Source: Dimorphilus gyrociliatus (taxonomy: Eukaryota > Annelida > Polychaeta > Dinophilidae). Taken from it: a DNA stretch of 64,000 nucleotides. The position numbers were made by a program, and so were the translations under genes. The notes beneath the pieces are model-generated. The model did no database searches and was not told the origin of the DNA. It saw only the letters and a program-made list of their open reading frames with translations. The stretch spans positions 620,001 to 684,000 of the forward strand of contig CAJFCJ010000002.1 of NCBI GenBank assembly GCA_904063045.1, given 5' to 3'. Below are positions 12,903 to 38,674 of this stretch, one piece after another (the first letter of the stretch is position 1; every line of letters begins with the position of its first letter).

Positions 12903-13084
12903 CTCTTTCTCCTTAAATTTGTAAGCAATGGTGACTTCAAGTAGATGCACCTTTCACTTTGACGTCGGTGTTGTAATATAGGCTGTTGCTCAGACGCTTT
13001 TTTCATGAAACTGCTTTCACTTTCTTCTCCGTCTTCAGTTGTAATAGTAACTTTAACTGACGCTTGCATGACTTCTTCTAGAAA
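12903..13084 (-). CDS. Alternative N-terminal exon (PDE4-like gene, most distal seen)
   Basis: Flanked by an acceptor (TTTCACAG) and a GTAAGC donor, 182 bases long. Only one frame is open. It enters in phase 0 and leaves in phase 2 (AG), reading FLEEVMQASVKVTI near the start and SPLLTNLRRK at the end. Translation could start at the internal ATG at 13069 or in an earlier exon. The peptide is mixed acidic then basic, with HRRQS as a possible phosphorylation site. No domain is recognised. It is grouped with the other phase-2 exons on strand, phase and position. Confidence 0.5.
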
Positions 13085-14826
13085 CTGTGAAACAGTTGTT
13101 AGAAATAAAATGTATATTTAAAATGTATTTCTGATACCCACTTATTTTTACCTATTGACTTGATAAAATGTGATAGTTATAGCAAACTATCGCGTTGGAA
13201 GCAGTTAAAGTGAAACAACTGAAATTTTACTCTCTACTTCTTCCTGGTAATTACGTCTATTTCAAATATTTCATGTTGATTAACATAAAATATAATCGAC
13301 AAAAATAGATACCATTAAATAATCCACAGGCCCTTTTTTCTTGTGACAAATAGTAGGTCCTCTGAATTTTAGGGTTGAATGGTAAAGCATTGAGTTACAA
13401 TTTTTAATATTTTAATGTTAGGTAGAAAGAAATAATAATAAAATTTAACACTTTTGAAAAGCTTTCATATCGCTGTCTTCGTCGTTGTCGAATCAAATGC
13501 AATTTTTATAAAGAATACCCTCCAACGAACAAACGTGAAAAGATAAATGCTACTTACAGTGTTCCCTTGTCATATCAAAAGAAACGCTTTTCCAAAATTG
13601 AGAATTATTTGTTATATCAAGGAGGGAATTATCTACGAACTCCAATGTTTACCCTCATATCAAACCATATTTATACATAAAAGGGCAGCGATGTAGAAAA
13701 TTACTTAATTATCAATATACAATGCTTGTCGAGAGTTAATATCAAAGTCAACTGTGAGGCTTATTTTGTAGTTCATGATTTAAAGCACAAATATAATGTA
13801 AATATCAGAAATGAGCTATTTCTGCAACATAAAAATAATAAAAGAACTACAAGCTAACATGTGGAATGCTGGCTTGCTGCAATGTGTCTTTTTCTGAAAT
13901 TTTGCAGTCGAGAAGACTTTTCTTCTCGATATACAGATTTCTAATTTTCTCATATGTATACTCTTTAAAGCGTCGTTTGCAGCGAATAATACTATCATGC
14001 TCATAAGAAATAGAGGATTCTAAAGAAAGTACTCAGTCATATTCTCTTTTTTGCAAAAAATAACAAACTTTGTAAATAATTTATTTAAAGATAAAATTGA
14101 AAAGTTCAATTATCAAAGATAAGAGAAGATTTCATACCGTTAGCTTTCCAAGTAAGCACAATAATCAGTTTCTTAATCATAGAAATGCAGAGTGGAGCTT
14201 GTAAAACAGTAAACGTCTTCAGCAAATATGCAAAACCCTTGGAAAAACTTGAGAAAATTAGTACGCCATCTGCCGAAAATGTGTTCGATGCGACATCAAC
14301 GTTGAAAGTTAAGTTGGAAAGTTAAACGAAAATTTGAAAACGGAAAATTATTAATAAAGATAAAGATTTTGGAGTGTTCATGAAAAATAAGTCAATTTTG
14401 AGAACTCTCAACACAAAGAGAAGAAAATATGAAAATGAGACGATGAGATCTTTAAACTGTATATTTAGAGGAAAAGAAAAATCCACAAATTTCAATTTTT
14501 CGTCTGAAATTGTGTTGTAACAATACCTATTTAAATGAACTTTTATATACAGTTTAGCAAAATGATTTTTCGTAATAATGTGAATTTATATCTGGAAGAT
14601 ATTAAAGATCGTTACAGATTAAACTCTTTTAAGAAAACTTAAATGAGTATATTTTATTAAAGATATACATACTGTACTTTCACTGCGCCATCTACTGGCA
14701 TCTTTTAATAAAAATAACGTTTTAGAGCAAAGTTTCGAAATAGACAGAACAATGTCATTAATTTTCCAATACAAAAGTCTCAATCTGTCCATATAACTAA
14801 AAATAATTGCATGTTTAATTATTTTA
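13085..14826. other. Intergenic or intronic stretch, nothing recognised
   Basis: AT-rich. A 62-codon minus frame at 13816-14004 has no splice context. The right end (about 14600-14826) is probably the 3' untranslated region of the membrane-protein gene that stops at 14827. Confidence 0.4.
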
Positions 14827-17529
14827 TTACAAGTGTATGCTTTCATCAATTGCAGAAGGAGTAACGGCAGCGTTAGGTAACGAGATTGTTGGAGAAATAA
14901 CCGATGGTGTTATGGGAGACAGCATCGACAATATGGGAGAACCTTTTTCATCCCGTGTATTGCTAAATGCCTTTAATGGAAGAGGCTCCAGATTAATACG
15001 CAAAGATTTTGGATCTGTTGATGAACTACAATGTCCACATGATTTACATTTTGAAGTCTGTAAACTGTCATAACTAGGTGGATCTTCATTAGGTCTACAT
15101 TCATTATCAGAATCTATATCAGAACTTCCAGAAAGTAATGTAGAAAAAGCATAATAATGTTTGTTTAACAATCGAAGTAGTCGAAGGCGTTTGTCTTCTT
15201 GTCGGAATTCGGATGCTGTATCCGTAGCACTATCATCTGAGGTTTCGTGGATTATTGCTGAGTACTTTTCTAGAATACTTGGATTTTGGGAAAGAGAGCG
15301 TCTAGAGAGTAAGCATTTTCTGGAAGGTGATTCAGTAACATCAGGAAAGCTAAGAGCTGATGAAGTGATGTTCTGCAATGGATTGATCTCCACCATTGGT
15401 GAACCAGGAACCTGAGTTATTTGATTTTCACATGAAACTGTTCCATCTGTATCAGAATCTGTGTTAATATCGTCTAACTCATATTCAGCTTCATCTTCCT
15501 GTTCAGCTTTTTGGAGAGCGAAAACTGCATTACGTTTCTTGCAGAACACAATAACAGCGGCCGTAATGCTAATTGTAACGAATAATAAAACGGATGCAAC
15601 AACTATAACCATTGTTAGACTATGACTCTCTGTTCCTTTACGAACAAGAGAGGTTAGAATGTTACTCTTATGAAAAAAGTCATTGACTGCCCTTACACGA
15701 GCTCTCCTCGATGTAAAGTTCAACGTACTATTCATATCAACGTCCCTTCTCCAGTATTGTGGCTTAGATACACGTCTCGTTGAGTTTCGAGGAGTTCCTA
15801 TTCTGCCAGCTATACCCTTGTGTTGCAGAGTTCTCTCCCAATGAAGAGCGTCGACTAGCATTCCAGCTAGGCGTCTGCAAATCAAATAACGAGCTGGTAG
15901 ATTACTCTATATACATTTATTTATATAGGAAACGCTTAACGAACAGCAGCTGTAGTTGTCAGCCAAACTGTAAATGCAATTTGCGAAGTTTCATAAGATT
16001 ACGGATCGATGATCACAAGTGTATAGGCCTATAATATAGAGCAAATTGAAGCGGGACCGAATGAAGTCCGAGAGCGCGTATATATTAGCACAATATATGG
16101 AAATGGAGGCCTAGCTGATTAGCTTTATAAGGCGATAATTTCGCTTGTTTGCTTGCGCTCCGGTTCTTTTATCAAGACAAGTCATCTTGCTATTCTTTAT
16201 ACGAGCCTTTTAAGACTGCGTTGTTTTTATTAGACACGATTTATGAGAGAGGCAAACGATAAAAAGCCAAAAAAAAGCGAAACTGAGTGTTGTTTTTTCC
16301 TAAAGTAAGCAAGAAATATGATTATTATATTGGACAAATACTTTTCTTTTCTTTGCCTATTCTATTTCTTTTTCTCACTTTCAGTTTGTAATCAGAACGA
16401 AATTGAATAATTCAAACTTGGTAATCTTTATTTTCGGCATCAAGTCACATGTCAACAAGATGTCACGCTCCAACAAAGTTATCTTGCCTTTGGCATCTGA
16501 CGCAAAATATTCAACATTTCTTATTCTTTATTTTGCTCCAATATCTCGTTTATATTTTAGTAGTATCCAAGTTTTAAAGATAATGAAGATGCAAGAGTAT
16601 TTAACCAAACGAATCGTTTTGGGATTTTAAGTAAGAATTCGATTAGGACAAAACTCTCAATGGAATTTCCATCGTCTCTCTCCACATTCACTCTTTTATC
16701 GATCTTTTTTTGTAAGTCCAATATAATGTACAAGTAAGTCAAGTAACTTATATTTAAGTATAATCATTAAACAGTAATAGAGATTTCCTTTGAATGAAGC
16801 TTGTGATTAAATACGGCAGAAACGGCTAGTAATGCTCTGAGCGTACAGATTATAATAACTAATAGGCTTAGACAGAATGGAGCAAGGTAAAAGAAAAAAA
16901 GGAAAGAAAATATACAGGCGTATTGCATTCTAATGACCTGATGGGACGTTTCCTGCCCAACTTCCGCTTATTTAGAATACATTTCATGACCTATTTCTTA
17001 TCGGTCGGTGATTATAAGTCGGATAGTTTTCAACTCTCTCACCTAAAAACATCAACAAATATAAATAAGTATATCACTAAACGATTCTCTAGGAAGTTGT
17101 AATTGTTAGTTTAGTATTAAAATAAAATGATCAAAGAGGAGCAAGAGAAGGCGATTTCTATATTCTTGGACTATCTGACTTCTGAATTGATATGAATAAG
17201 CTTCATTAGAAGTCCCCAGTTGGTAACACAGTCAATTGACAAACGTTAGCTTGCCCTAGCGGTGGAAGCATCCGGTGATGTTATTTACATATAGTTAGTA
17301 TATGTTTGCCCTACTGTTTCTGTGAAACTATCACATTTTACGACAGCAACTTAATATGTCTATTGCCCGAACTAATGCATGATTCATGTTCTATCCAGAT
17401 AAAACTAATATCTCTAATCTTGCCCGCGATTAGCATAGAAATCGACAAAGAGAAAAATACAAGCTGAAAAACTATGCTAGCGATTGTACGCAAGAAACGA
17501 ATTACTGAATTATACCGCAATTCAGTCAT
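14827..17529 (-). CDS. Single-pass membrane protein with PPxY motif, family unknown
   Basis: Two exons, 17529-17342 and 15874-14827, joined in phase 2 across a 1.47-kb intron. Exon 1 starts at an ATG and encodes a hydrophobic stretch (FQLVFFSLSISMLIAG) that could be a signal peptide or first membrane segment. Exon 2 encodes a basic extracellular part with N-glycosylation sites (NST, NFT), one clear membrane helix (MVIVVASVLLFVTISITAAV), then about 240 cytoplasmic residues: an acidic YELDD stretch, many Ser, a PPSY motif that could bind WW domains of Nedd4-type ligases, a Cys cluster (CKSCGHC) and a Ser/Pro tail. Total about 410 residues, type I orientation. The exon 1 donor (GTAAAA) is weak, so the join is inferred from matching phase. 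I do not recognise the family. Confidence 0.6.
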
Positions 17530-19580
17530 GCATAAAGTGACAAACTACTCCGAAATGACAAAAAGTGGGAGAAATCAAGCTTTCATCACTCCATACAGAA
17601 ATAATACACAGCACGCAAAAGGAGTCCAATTTGATAACTGACGTCTCTTTTGCACGTACACTTTTCGTGGTGATTTAGTGGATGACGTCACAATCAAATA
17701 CCGCCACCAAGTTCATTTTGTATTAAATTGGGTCATCAGGTTGACCTAGACAGTGACTTTTAAAGTGTTGTTAGTCCAAAAGTACATATTTCCAAAAATT
17801 GCGGGAGCGTTCATTATTTACACGTCATCTAATAAACTTGATACTTGTCAATTATGAGCTCATTGCTGCTTGCCTAACTCACAGTTTGTAATGTTTGTCA
17901 CGCTATCAAATCATGGTACATGTATATATCAAAATACCTACCAAACGCCGTCAAAGTTTTACAAGCAGAAAAGCCAAGCAATGCGACAATCAGGGAATGA
18001 GCAGAGAAACGCCCCACTGGCGCCCGCAGCGTCTACTGTAGTAAAGAGAGAGGGAAGGGGGGAGAGGAGAGGGAAAAGACAGCGTCTTTTATTGCTTATC
18101 CTTATATATTGTGGCAACAGACAGCTGGCTCTTCTCAGCGTCGCCACCCTTTGCCACCTTTTTTAATTAAATTTTCCTATACGGATGCGGATTGACAGAC
18201 TAGTATTATATATATTTTTTTCGATTTGAATAGTAGGATTAGCATCTCTAGGGAACAGCTGGAAAAGGCGTAATTTTATACGCCGAACCGTCTCTTTATC
18301 GATTTTAGTCGGCGTCGGCCAAACCAGCTTTTTCATTTTGTCGAATGTACAGTAATACGACCGTAATTAACACCCCGTTTGTTCGGCCGTACAAAAGGCG
18401 GGCTTCATCTTTCAAGTTAACTATAAAAGTGTACGCCGCCGGAATATTACTGCAGATGAAATGTCAACGTTTCGCAATTTATCATTGTTCGCCCGAGATA
18501 AAACGTACATCGAAAACGAGATCGGACGTCTGAGAGAGGCCTACATTCTAGGGGCAAATACGCCTATGTTATAAGGTGACGAGCCGAAATCGAATGATTG
18601 ATAGCAATTAGATTAGAGGCTTTTACTAACTGGATTTAGTTGCTACGAGTTTTGGCCAAAGTTTGTCACTTCAATCCGTTTAGTGGTTTGTCTTTAGAAG
18701 TATAAACGAGCGACGAAATGTGCACGCTCATTATGTTAAAAGGTCTTAAGACCTAAGGAGTCACGAAAGCGGATATCCGGCTGAAGGAGAACGAGTAATT
18801 TCTAATTGTCAGCCACCGTACGACTGGCGAATGATAAATAGATGAATATCACAAAGGTCGAAGGCGAAGGCTTTTTTACGTTTCGTTTTTCAAGCATGTC
18901 ACGTTACCAAGTTCAATTTAAAACGCCGATTTGTGATTACAGGGTGCCATTGATTATTTACTATAAAACGTTTACAGAATATTTATCAACCTTCTTTGCT
19001 GCCCATTACGCCATCTACTGAAGTAGTGACATAATAAGCCGCATATTTTATTTTGGTGAAAATTGCAGGAAAAAGACAACCTGTATGATTTTTTTCTTTT
19101 GTTAAATCTTTAAAATATTTACAGATATATTTACACAAAAGGACTGAAGGAACAATACAGTGCGAAACCAGTGTAAACTTAAGCAAAATATCAAAAAAGA
19201 ATATACGAAAACGTACAACAAATAGAAGCAGAAAAAAATTAAAGAGCTTACTACGAAACAAGGTAACAGAAGACAGCGAATTTTTAATTTCTCTCATGTT
19301 TTTCGCGGATAAATTCTACTTATGTAAAATTGTGAATAATTTCAGTAAACGAAAATTTGCTATTTCTCTCTATTTCTGTTGCTTTAGTAAATGCATTTCA
19401 AGTATACCATCTATATCAATTAATTAACGTGAAAGACGTTGAACAATAGATTCTTTCCTTGGGATTGACACCTACAAAAGTTTCTTAAAAGGAATAAAAG
19501 AGATTTTCACTAAACAGTATGTGTGTAATATACTGTGTACATAAACATTATATACAATTATTTGGTACGCCTTCTAATTA
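17530..19580. other. Intergenic region with promoter-like GC patch
   Basis: Sequence between the start of the membrane-protein gene and the 3' end of the MAST gene. It contains a GA-rich tract (about 18040-18085) and a CG-richer block (about 18240-18560). Frames there (17870-18166 +, 17959-18147 -, 18345-18533 +) have no recognisable product. The part from about 19300 to 19580 is probably the MAST 3' untranslated region. Confidence 0.4.
17683..17690. promoter_or_regulatory. Perfect CRE (TGACGTCA)
   Basis: Palindromic cAMP-response element 154 bp upstream of the ATG at 17529 of the minus-strand membrane-protein gene. The octamer is exact; its function is inferred from its position. Confidence 0.5.
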
Positions 19581-32902
<13,322 letters not shown>

Positions 32903-33214
32903 ATTTTATGCTGCTATAATAATCGAGCAGAATGCAAACCTATAAGTGCAAAATTTGTCGAACAGAATACCACCTATAAAAGGCTTACGAGTCAACCGTC
33001 ACCTGTCATCCAGTGCAAAGTCACGCTGTGGCGTTACCGTCGTTGCGCGCGCAGCATGGAATTTATTCTTTATCTCTGATAATTATATTGTCGAAATAAG
33101 AAAACTGTATAGAAAATATCAATTTTTCAAATCACTACGGCTGTATTCGTATAACAAAGTAAGGCAATATACAATGCAAAATTGTAAAAATAAAAATGAA
33201 CTGAGTATGAAATC
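32903..33214. other. Short MAP3K1-MAST intergenic region
   Basis: 311 bp holding the MAP3K1 3' untranslated sequence and a CG-rich block at about 33010-33060 (GTTGCGCGCGCAGC) that is probably the promoter of the distal MAST exon. Confidence 0.45.
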
Positions 33215-36200
33215 TTAATGGGTTGTGCACATCGTAAAAAGAGGATGCTTAATTAAATCTTTTGCAGCCGATCGGTCGCCCTTGACTATTTCAAGGCAAC
33301 GTAAACACAAATCTTTTAGTGGAGGACTCTCGATTGTTGGTAACGGAGGTCCTTCGGTGGCACAACCGATTCGAAATATTAAGGCATAGTGCTTTTCATA
33401 ATGTCGATCAGACCAAGGCGGTTTTGCTGTAAGCATTTGTATAATTATACACCCCACTGACCATACATCTGCTGATCTTCCATAGCTTTCCCCTTTCAAA
33501 ACCTCAGGTGCCATGAAAGGTATGGTACCCATTAACTCATTTCTGAATTCGTCTAATCCAGTCATATCTCCTTGTAAAGTTGCTGAAGCTCCAAAGTCAG
33601 CAATTCTTATTCTTTGCCCACTACTGTCAACTACCAAATTAGCACCTGTAAGTAAAGGAGGCCAATCATAAATAGGTTTCTGTATCATTTAAAGTAATCT
33701 AGTACCTTTTAAATCCCTGTGTAAAATCCTATTTTCATGCAAATATGCTAATCCAAGAATGACTTGTCTAATATATTTTATGGTTACATTTTCAGTGAAG
33801 CAACCGTAGGTTTCCAGCAAATTTGCTATTGACCCACCAGGCATCCATTCGGTGAACATAAAAAAATGAGACCCGTGTCTCGTCGCTCCTAATAATCGAA
33901 GAATATTCGGATGGGAAAGTTTACCAACTAGTCGTATTTCTGCTTCAATTTTTGCTATTTCTACTTCTTCATCTTTTTGATTATTTCTGACCAAACATAT
34001 CTGTTTGCAAGCCATAAGAGTACCAGTACGTTTATCTCTAGCAAGATAGCAAGTACAAAATCCTCCTGTACCAATAGTAGGACCTTTCACCCAATGAAGA
34101 TTTTCAATATATGGTTCAACATTATGTGTTTCGGCTTGATCAGTTACATGCGAATCTAGTGGTAAACATTTTAACCCTGGAACATTTGGTAGTTTACTTT
34201 GCTGCTCAGATCGCAGAAGAGCCTCAACAAGGGCCTTATCCTCTTCAATTTCAACTTCTTCTTTACATTTGCACTCATCTGAATTTTTTGTTGGAGAAGT
34301 TGCAACTTCAATCGTAAATACGTCTTTATCTTCATCCAGTTCTGAAAATCTATCATCTGTTGATTCACTGGTCAAATCAGTAATTAAGCTGTTTGATATA
34401 TCTGATTCTATTGCAAGTTTTTGAGTTTCTGATGAAGAGTCATCGTCTATGAATCCTAATCTTGATTCTGGTCGGAAATATTCACCATTTTCTGGAATAG
34501 CATCTATTGTAGTAGATAATTTATCATCTGTATGGCTAATTTTGAGAATATTTTGCATACAAGAATGATGTAATTGGTTTTCATTCAAAGTAGAATTTTC
34601 TAATGATATATTTCGTAAAGAATTTACTACTTCTTGATTTGATAGGGTTTCTGATAGATGAATTGACTTAATGCTACACTTGCCATGATCAATTGTGAAA
34701 CATTGACAGCAAGATGGTGCTGAACAGTTCTGGGTCAGGGGTAAACCTTCTGTGGTGAGTGAAGTATTGTCACTTCCCCACACTCCATCTGTTAATTTTT
34801 CAGGCGCTGTAAGAGGTCTGTCATCTTCTTTGGGTACTGGAACAGAAGGAGGAGCAATAGCATCACTTTGCAAAGGTTGACAATGGTAGTATGTGCCCGC
34901 CGTAGAATCTCTCTCGTAACTATTAGTTTGCACCTGATGTACATGGGTAGTGTAATTACTATCTGCTAATAATTCTCTTTGTGGAGGTTCATTCTTTATT
35001 GGCCATATTCTTTCAAAGCTATTAGCTAGTTTTTTTCTTATATAGTCTGCAATAGAAAAGTCAGAATTTTCATATTGAGTTAAAATCCACTTGATGCCAT
35101 GATCGTCTTGAATTTTAATGATGTTAAAAAGTAGCTTTTTCGATAGTGTTGCTACTTTCACGTGGTTAAAAAAAAATGTCTTTTTTAGAAAATATAGTGT
35201 CATGTTAATCTTGTGTAAATTCGAACATTTTCGAGAATTCTTCTCTCCAATACATTCATTCAACAGAAAAAACGATTTGTATCTGTCCAAAAGTAGCTCT
35301 AAAGCAAATAAGCGACCTAAGAAATGCTGAAAAGGAGTAGAGTCCCTTGTCTCATCAACGCCAGATATGCACTCCAACACTAAGGTAAGCTCATCAACGC
35401 CTGTAGGTGAAAATCCATCTAATTCTTTTCCTATAGATAATTCACCTTCCTGGCCTTTGATAAAGCCGAGAATAGCCGAAAGGGATATGACTTTCGTTTT
35501 TCTGTTATAATTAATATTACATGGGTACGATGTTTTTAAATACAAACTACTTACCTGTTTGAGTTGGCGCACTTATTTAATAAGCTATCTAAAACAGGTT
35601 TTAACAGTGTTTCTAGTCTATTTCGTTCTGAATCATTTCGGCATGGTGTGAAAGCTAAAATGTTCCTTAGCGTTTTCTGTAAAGTTAGTTTCAAATAACG
35701 TCTACTGTAGTTTTTAATATATATATATATTTACAAACCAGACTCTGAATGAAAACTTTGTAAACAGGATCATTTAAAGTAAAAGCAATTATTTTCATGC
35801 TACATTGTAGTATATTTGTTTGGATGCTGACATCATGTGCCGATATTGAAAGCGTTTGAGATGCTGTCTTAGACAACTCTTTAAGACCTGTTTCTCTGAA
35901 ATTCCAGTTTGTTGAAAGTAGACAGGAGGATAAATTTTCTCCAATAACGGTACCCCACTCCACAAGATATGGTTGTAAATCGGCTGAAACTGGAATAGTG
36001 TGAGGCAACTCGGATGTATTCAATCCGGGGGATACAGATGGTAGAAGGAGACTATCAGAATTAGCTGTAACTTCATTATGGGCTATGTTAGTATGCCATT
36101 TTTCATCACAAAGTGGGCATGTTAATCTTCTCTCAGATTTTTGACATTCAGCAAACCCTTAAAAATATAAGACTATTACCACAGGAAAGTATACAGAAAA

Positions 36201-37634
36201 TTTTGGGTATACATCTGTCAAGGCAGTGATGGTGATATTTGTTTATACATTTATCACAATTGTTTAAGCTTTCTCCATCCAGGATTTCGCTTAAGCAAAT
36301 TGGACAGCTTTCCTCCTCATCCTCTAGTCTTAAACTTTTATAAAAACACGGTTAACTTACGTTTCTCTATTTTTTTATCTTAACAACTCACCCGTCTTGA
36401 GAGTCTTCACTTAATGAGCCATCCGTTGTTGTGCAGCTCTCTGTCTTCGAATGGATGGATTCGCTCATTCTTCTTTTCATATCGGCTATTCTCTGCTCTC
36501 GTCGCTGATAGTATTTCCTAAACAAGGCTTCCACTTCAAAATTTTTAAGTTGGACGCTCCATAAAGAAGGATCGTTTCTCTCAACCTTAAATACTCGAAG
36601 CATGACGAATAAAATGTGAAGACACTGCTTTCTAGTGCAACTGCAACTTTGAGGACCAATTACAACTTTATATTTATGATCTGGAGCGTCTCCACCAATC
36701 AAAAAAGAATTGGGACCTCGCTGTTGCAAGAGATAAAATCTAACTTTTAAAGCTTTTTCAACTTTTTTCTTTAAATTTGGATCTTCAGCCATAACATTTG
36801 GTGAAGGAGTTCGACGATTAGCAAATGCCTGTAATGCAGCTTGCTTTCTGTCCTCCTGAACAAATACAGAATTTGATAGATCTATTCATTTCATATCGTA
36901 ACAAAAATACCATAGTTGAGCTCTGTATGCGAGCAGATTTTGAACGGATGACTTTTGAAGAAATTATTGTAGATTTAGACTCAACCACTTGCCGAGCAAA
37001 AGCAGTATCTACGGTCGTTCCCGAATGCCTCCTCTTCAGCTTTGTTTCCGACAAGCATGGCTTTAATTATCAAACACACTCTTTAGCGACAAATTTTTAA
37101 GAAAATCTTTGTTTAACTTACAATGCTACTACTTTGTGTTCTACTTAAATTTTTTGCTATAACCGGTTTATTTCGTGGTTTATCGGATGGATCTCGTTTC
37201 AATTTCGCATTTTTCGTTGAATTATCCCTTTTAATTCTCAAATTTTCCTTAATCTGATCCAAATCGAGACATTTATTCATTTTTCTTATTGGAATATTAG
37301 ATTCCCTTGAATTTAAGCTAGAAAATGAATAATAAATTCTTGTATAATAAAACTTTATATTGAAGTTTAAATAATTGGCTGCATTAGTGTTATATAAAAC
37401 TGGTTACAGAATTCTCTGAAAGGGTTAAAACTAATTACATAAGAAATGAAAGTATATATATATAATATTCACAGTTGGTTCATTTTGCCATCCTTACCTG
37501 TTTGATTCATTAGGTTGATCGCAATGCGCCTCTTGATTATCGTCATTGTGACACAATCTTCCAAACTTTTTATCGATAAATTTAGATATCTTACATGTCT
37601 TCATAATGTCTATTCCTTCTCTCTGCTTTTCCAT
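33215..37634 (-). CDS. MAP3K1: MAP3K1 / MEKK1-type MAP kinase kinase kinase
   Basis: About nine exons. ATG at 37634; exons 37634-37498 and 37317-37122 join in matching phases to a basic, low-complexity N-terminus. Then a SWIM zinc finger ([14 protein letters not shown], about 36.6 kb) and a RING-type finger split by a short intron (CPICLSEI ... NNCDKC ... HHHC ... CPLCDEKW, about 36.3-36.1 kb). A helical middle region follows, an acidic UIM-like stretch ([15 protein letters not shown]), and the C-terminal kinase (34.1-33.2 kb): GTGGF loop, MACKQ lysine, [25 protein letters not shown]. The SWIM-RING-kinase combination is diagnostic of MEKK1, both a MAPKK kinase and an E3 ligase in JNK/ERK pathways. 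All zinc ligands and catalytic residues I checked are present. Its start lies close to the 38-kb cluster; its 3' end is about 300 bp from the distal MAST exon, same strand. Confidence 0.95.
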
Positions 37635-38356
37635 GACCACTAATTAGTATAAATAAGTTAGTAATTAGTCACCTAATACCCGCGTTGTTTACATTTAACC
37701 AAAATTTTAACAGATAGCTATGGTTAACAATGTCATAAAGTATACGTAAGTAAATTTTTTTAAAATAAGTTAACTCACAACATTTAGAACGATCTTTGAA
37801 ACAGATTATATTATGAGAAGTTCTCAGCTTTAAATCATTGATATAAAACAAATTTCAAATTGGAATTTCCGAAGGAAATGCCTCAAACTGAGCCTCGTTT
37901 TGGAAATCATAAGTAATTTTCGTAGTATTCAGTATATTTACTATCTGTAAAAAATAAAAATTCCTCTGCATTTAACACTGAAAAATCTGCGCAAATTAGA
38001 GTTTTTACGAAACTGCTGATATTACCTCTTTATTAACTAATTCAAAAGTCGAAAAGTTTATAATGTTGTGGTTCAATCAAAATATTACTTAGAGTAAGAT
38101 AAACTATCCGTAATCATTGTAAAGATAAAAAGAAATTTCTGGAGAATTTAAAATATAACAAAATAGACAAAACATTACCACAATAACATTTCACATAATA
38201 TCAATATTTCTTATAGTATTTTTTTTTCAATGCTTATTTATTGAAAAACCTGAGAAAATTTTAGAATTGACAAAGTTCATTTAAAAATCTGTATCATAGA
38301 CTGAAAATAGAGCATATTATCTTGCTTTCTCCAGTAAGCCAATATTTTTCAACAGT
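37635..38356. other. AT-rich intergenic region
   Basis: Nothing coding recognised. A 60-codon minus frame at 37669-37851 is AT-driven and lacks motifs. Confidence 0.45.
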
Positions 38357-38641
38357 TTATTTGAATACCAATAAAATATTGATTTTCCTTGGCGGCCAAC
38401 ATTCGCTTGGTGACAAGTGTATTTTGCTGAACAACACGGTTGGGTTTAATATAATTTGCCATTGGAGTGAATTTGAACTTTCTTGAAGTATTTCAGTGAC
38501 AAAATCGAATCTGACTAAGAAATATACCAATTCCTTCAAAACATCATAAGATGGACTTATGTACTGATTAACTTGCCAGTGAGTATAGAGTAGTTTATAA
38601 CCCTTCATTAATCGATCTGCTTTAGTTCCCACCTGTCTCAC
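38357..38641 (-). CDS. Small unrecognised minus-strand ORF, head-to-head with the next gene
   Basis: Open frame with a possible start at the ATG at 38609 (MKGYKLLYTHWQVNQYISPS) or an acceptor at about 38628. It ends at 38357 with CWPPRKINILLVFK. Composition (several Trp, Tyr, Pro) is more protein-like than the surrounding AT-rich sequence. It lies about 65 bp from the ATG of the plus-strand gene at 38675, leaving hardly any room for two promoters. I do not recognise the family. It may be a small gene of about 80 residues or the last exon of something undetected. Confidence 0.35.
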   Translation of the reverse strand: MRQVGTKADRLMKGYKLLYTHWQVNQYISPSYDVLKELVYFLVRFDFVTEILQESSNSLQWQIILNPTVLFSKIHLSPSECWPPRKINILLVFK

Positions 38642-38674
38642 CAAAGTAAATCTTCCGAAAATTTATTCCAAAGG

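Noticed and set aside
14837-15415. Plus-strand frames at 14.8-15.4 kb
   Set aside because: Shadows of the minus-strand membrane-protein exon, which has clear coding features.
17870-18533. Plus and minus frames in the GC-richer block
   Set aside because: Codons follow the GA-rich and CG-rich base composition; no splice signals or conserved residues.
18986-19297. 103-codon minus frame downstream of MAST
   Set aside because: Phe/Leu-rich, AT-driven, and lies beyond the MAST stop in probable 3' sequence.
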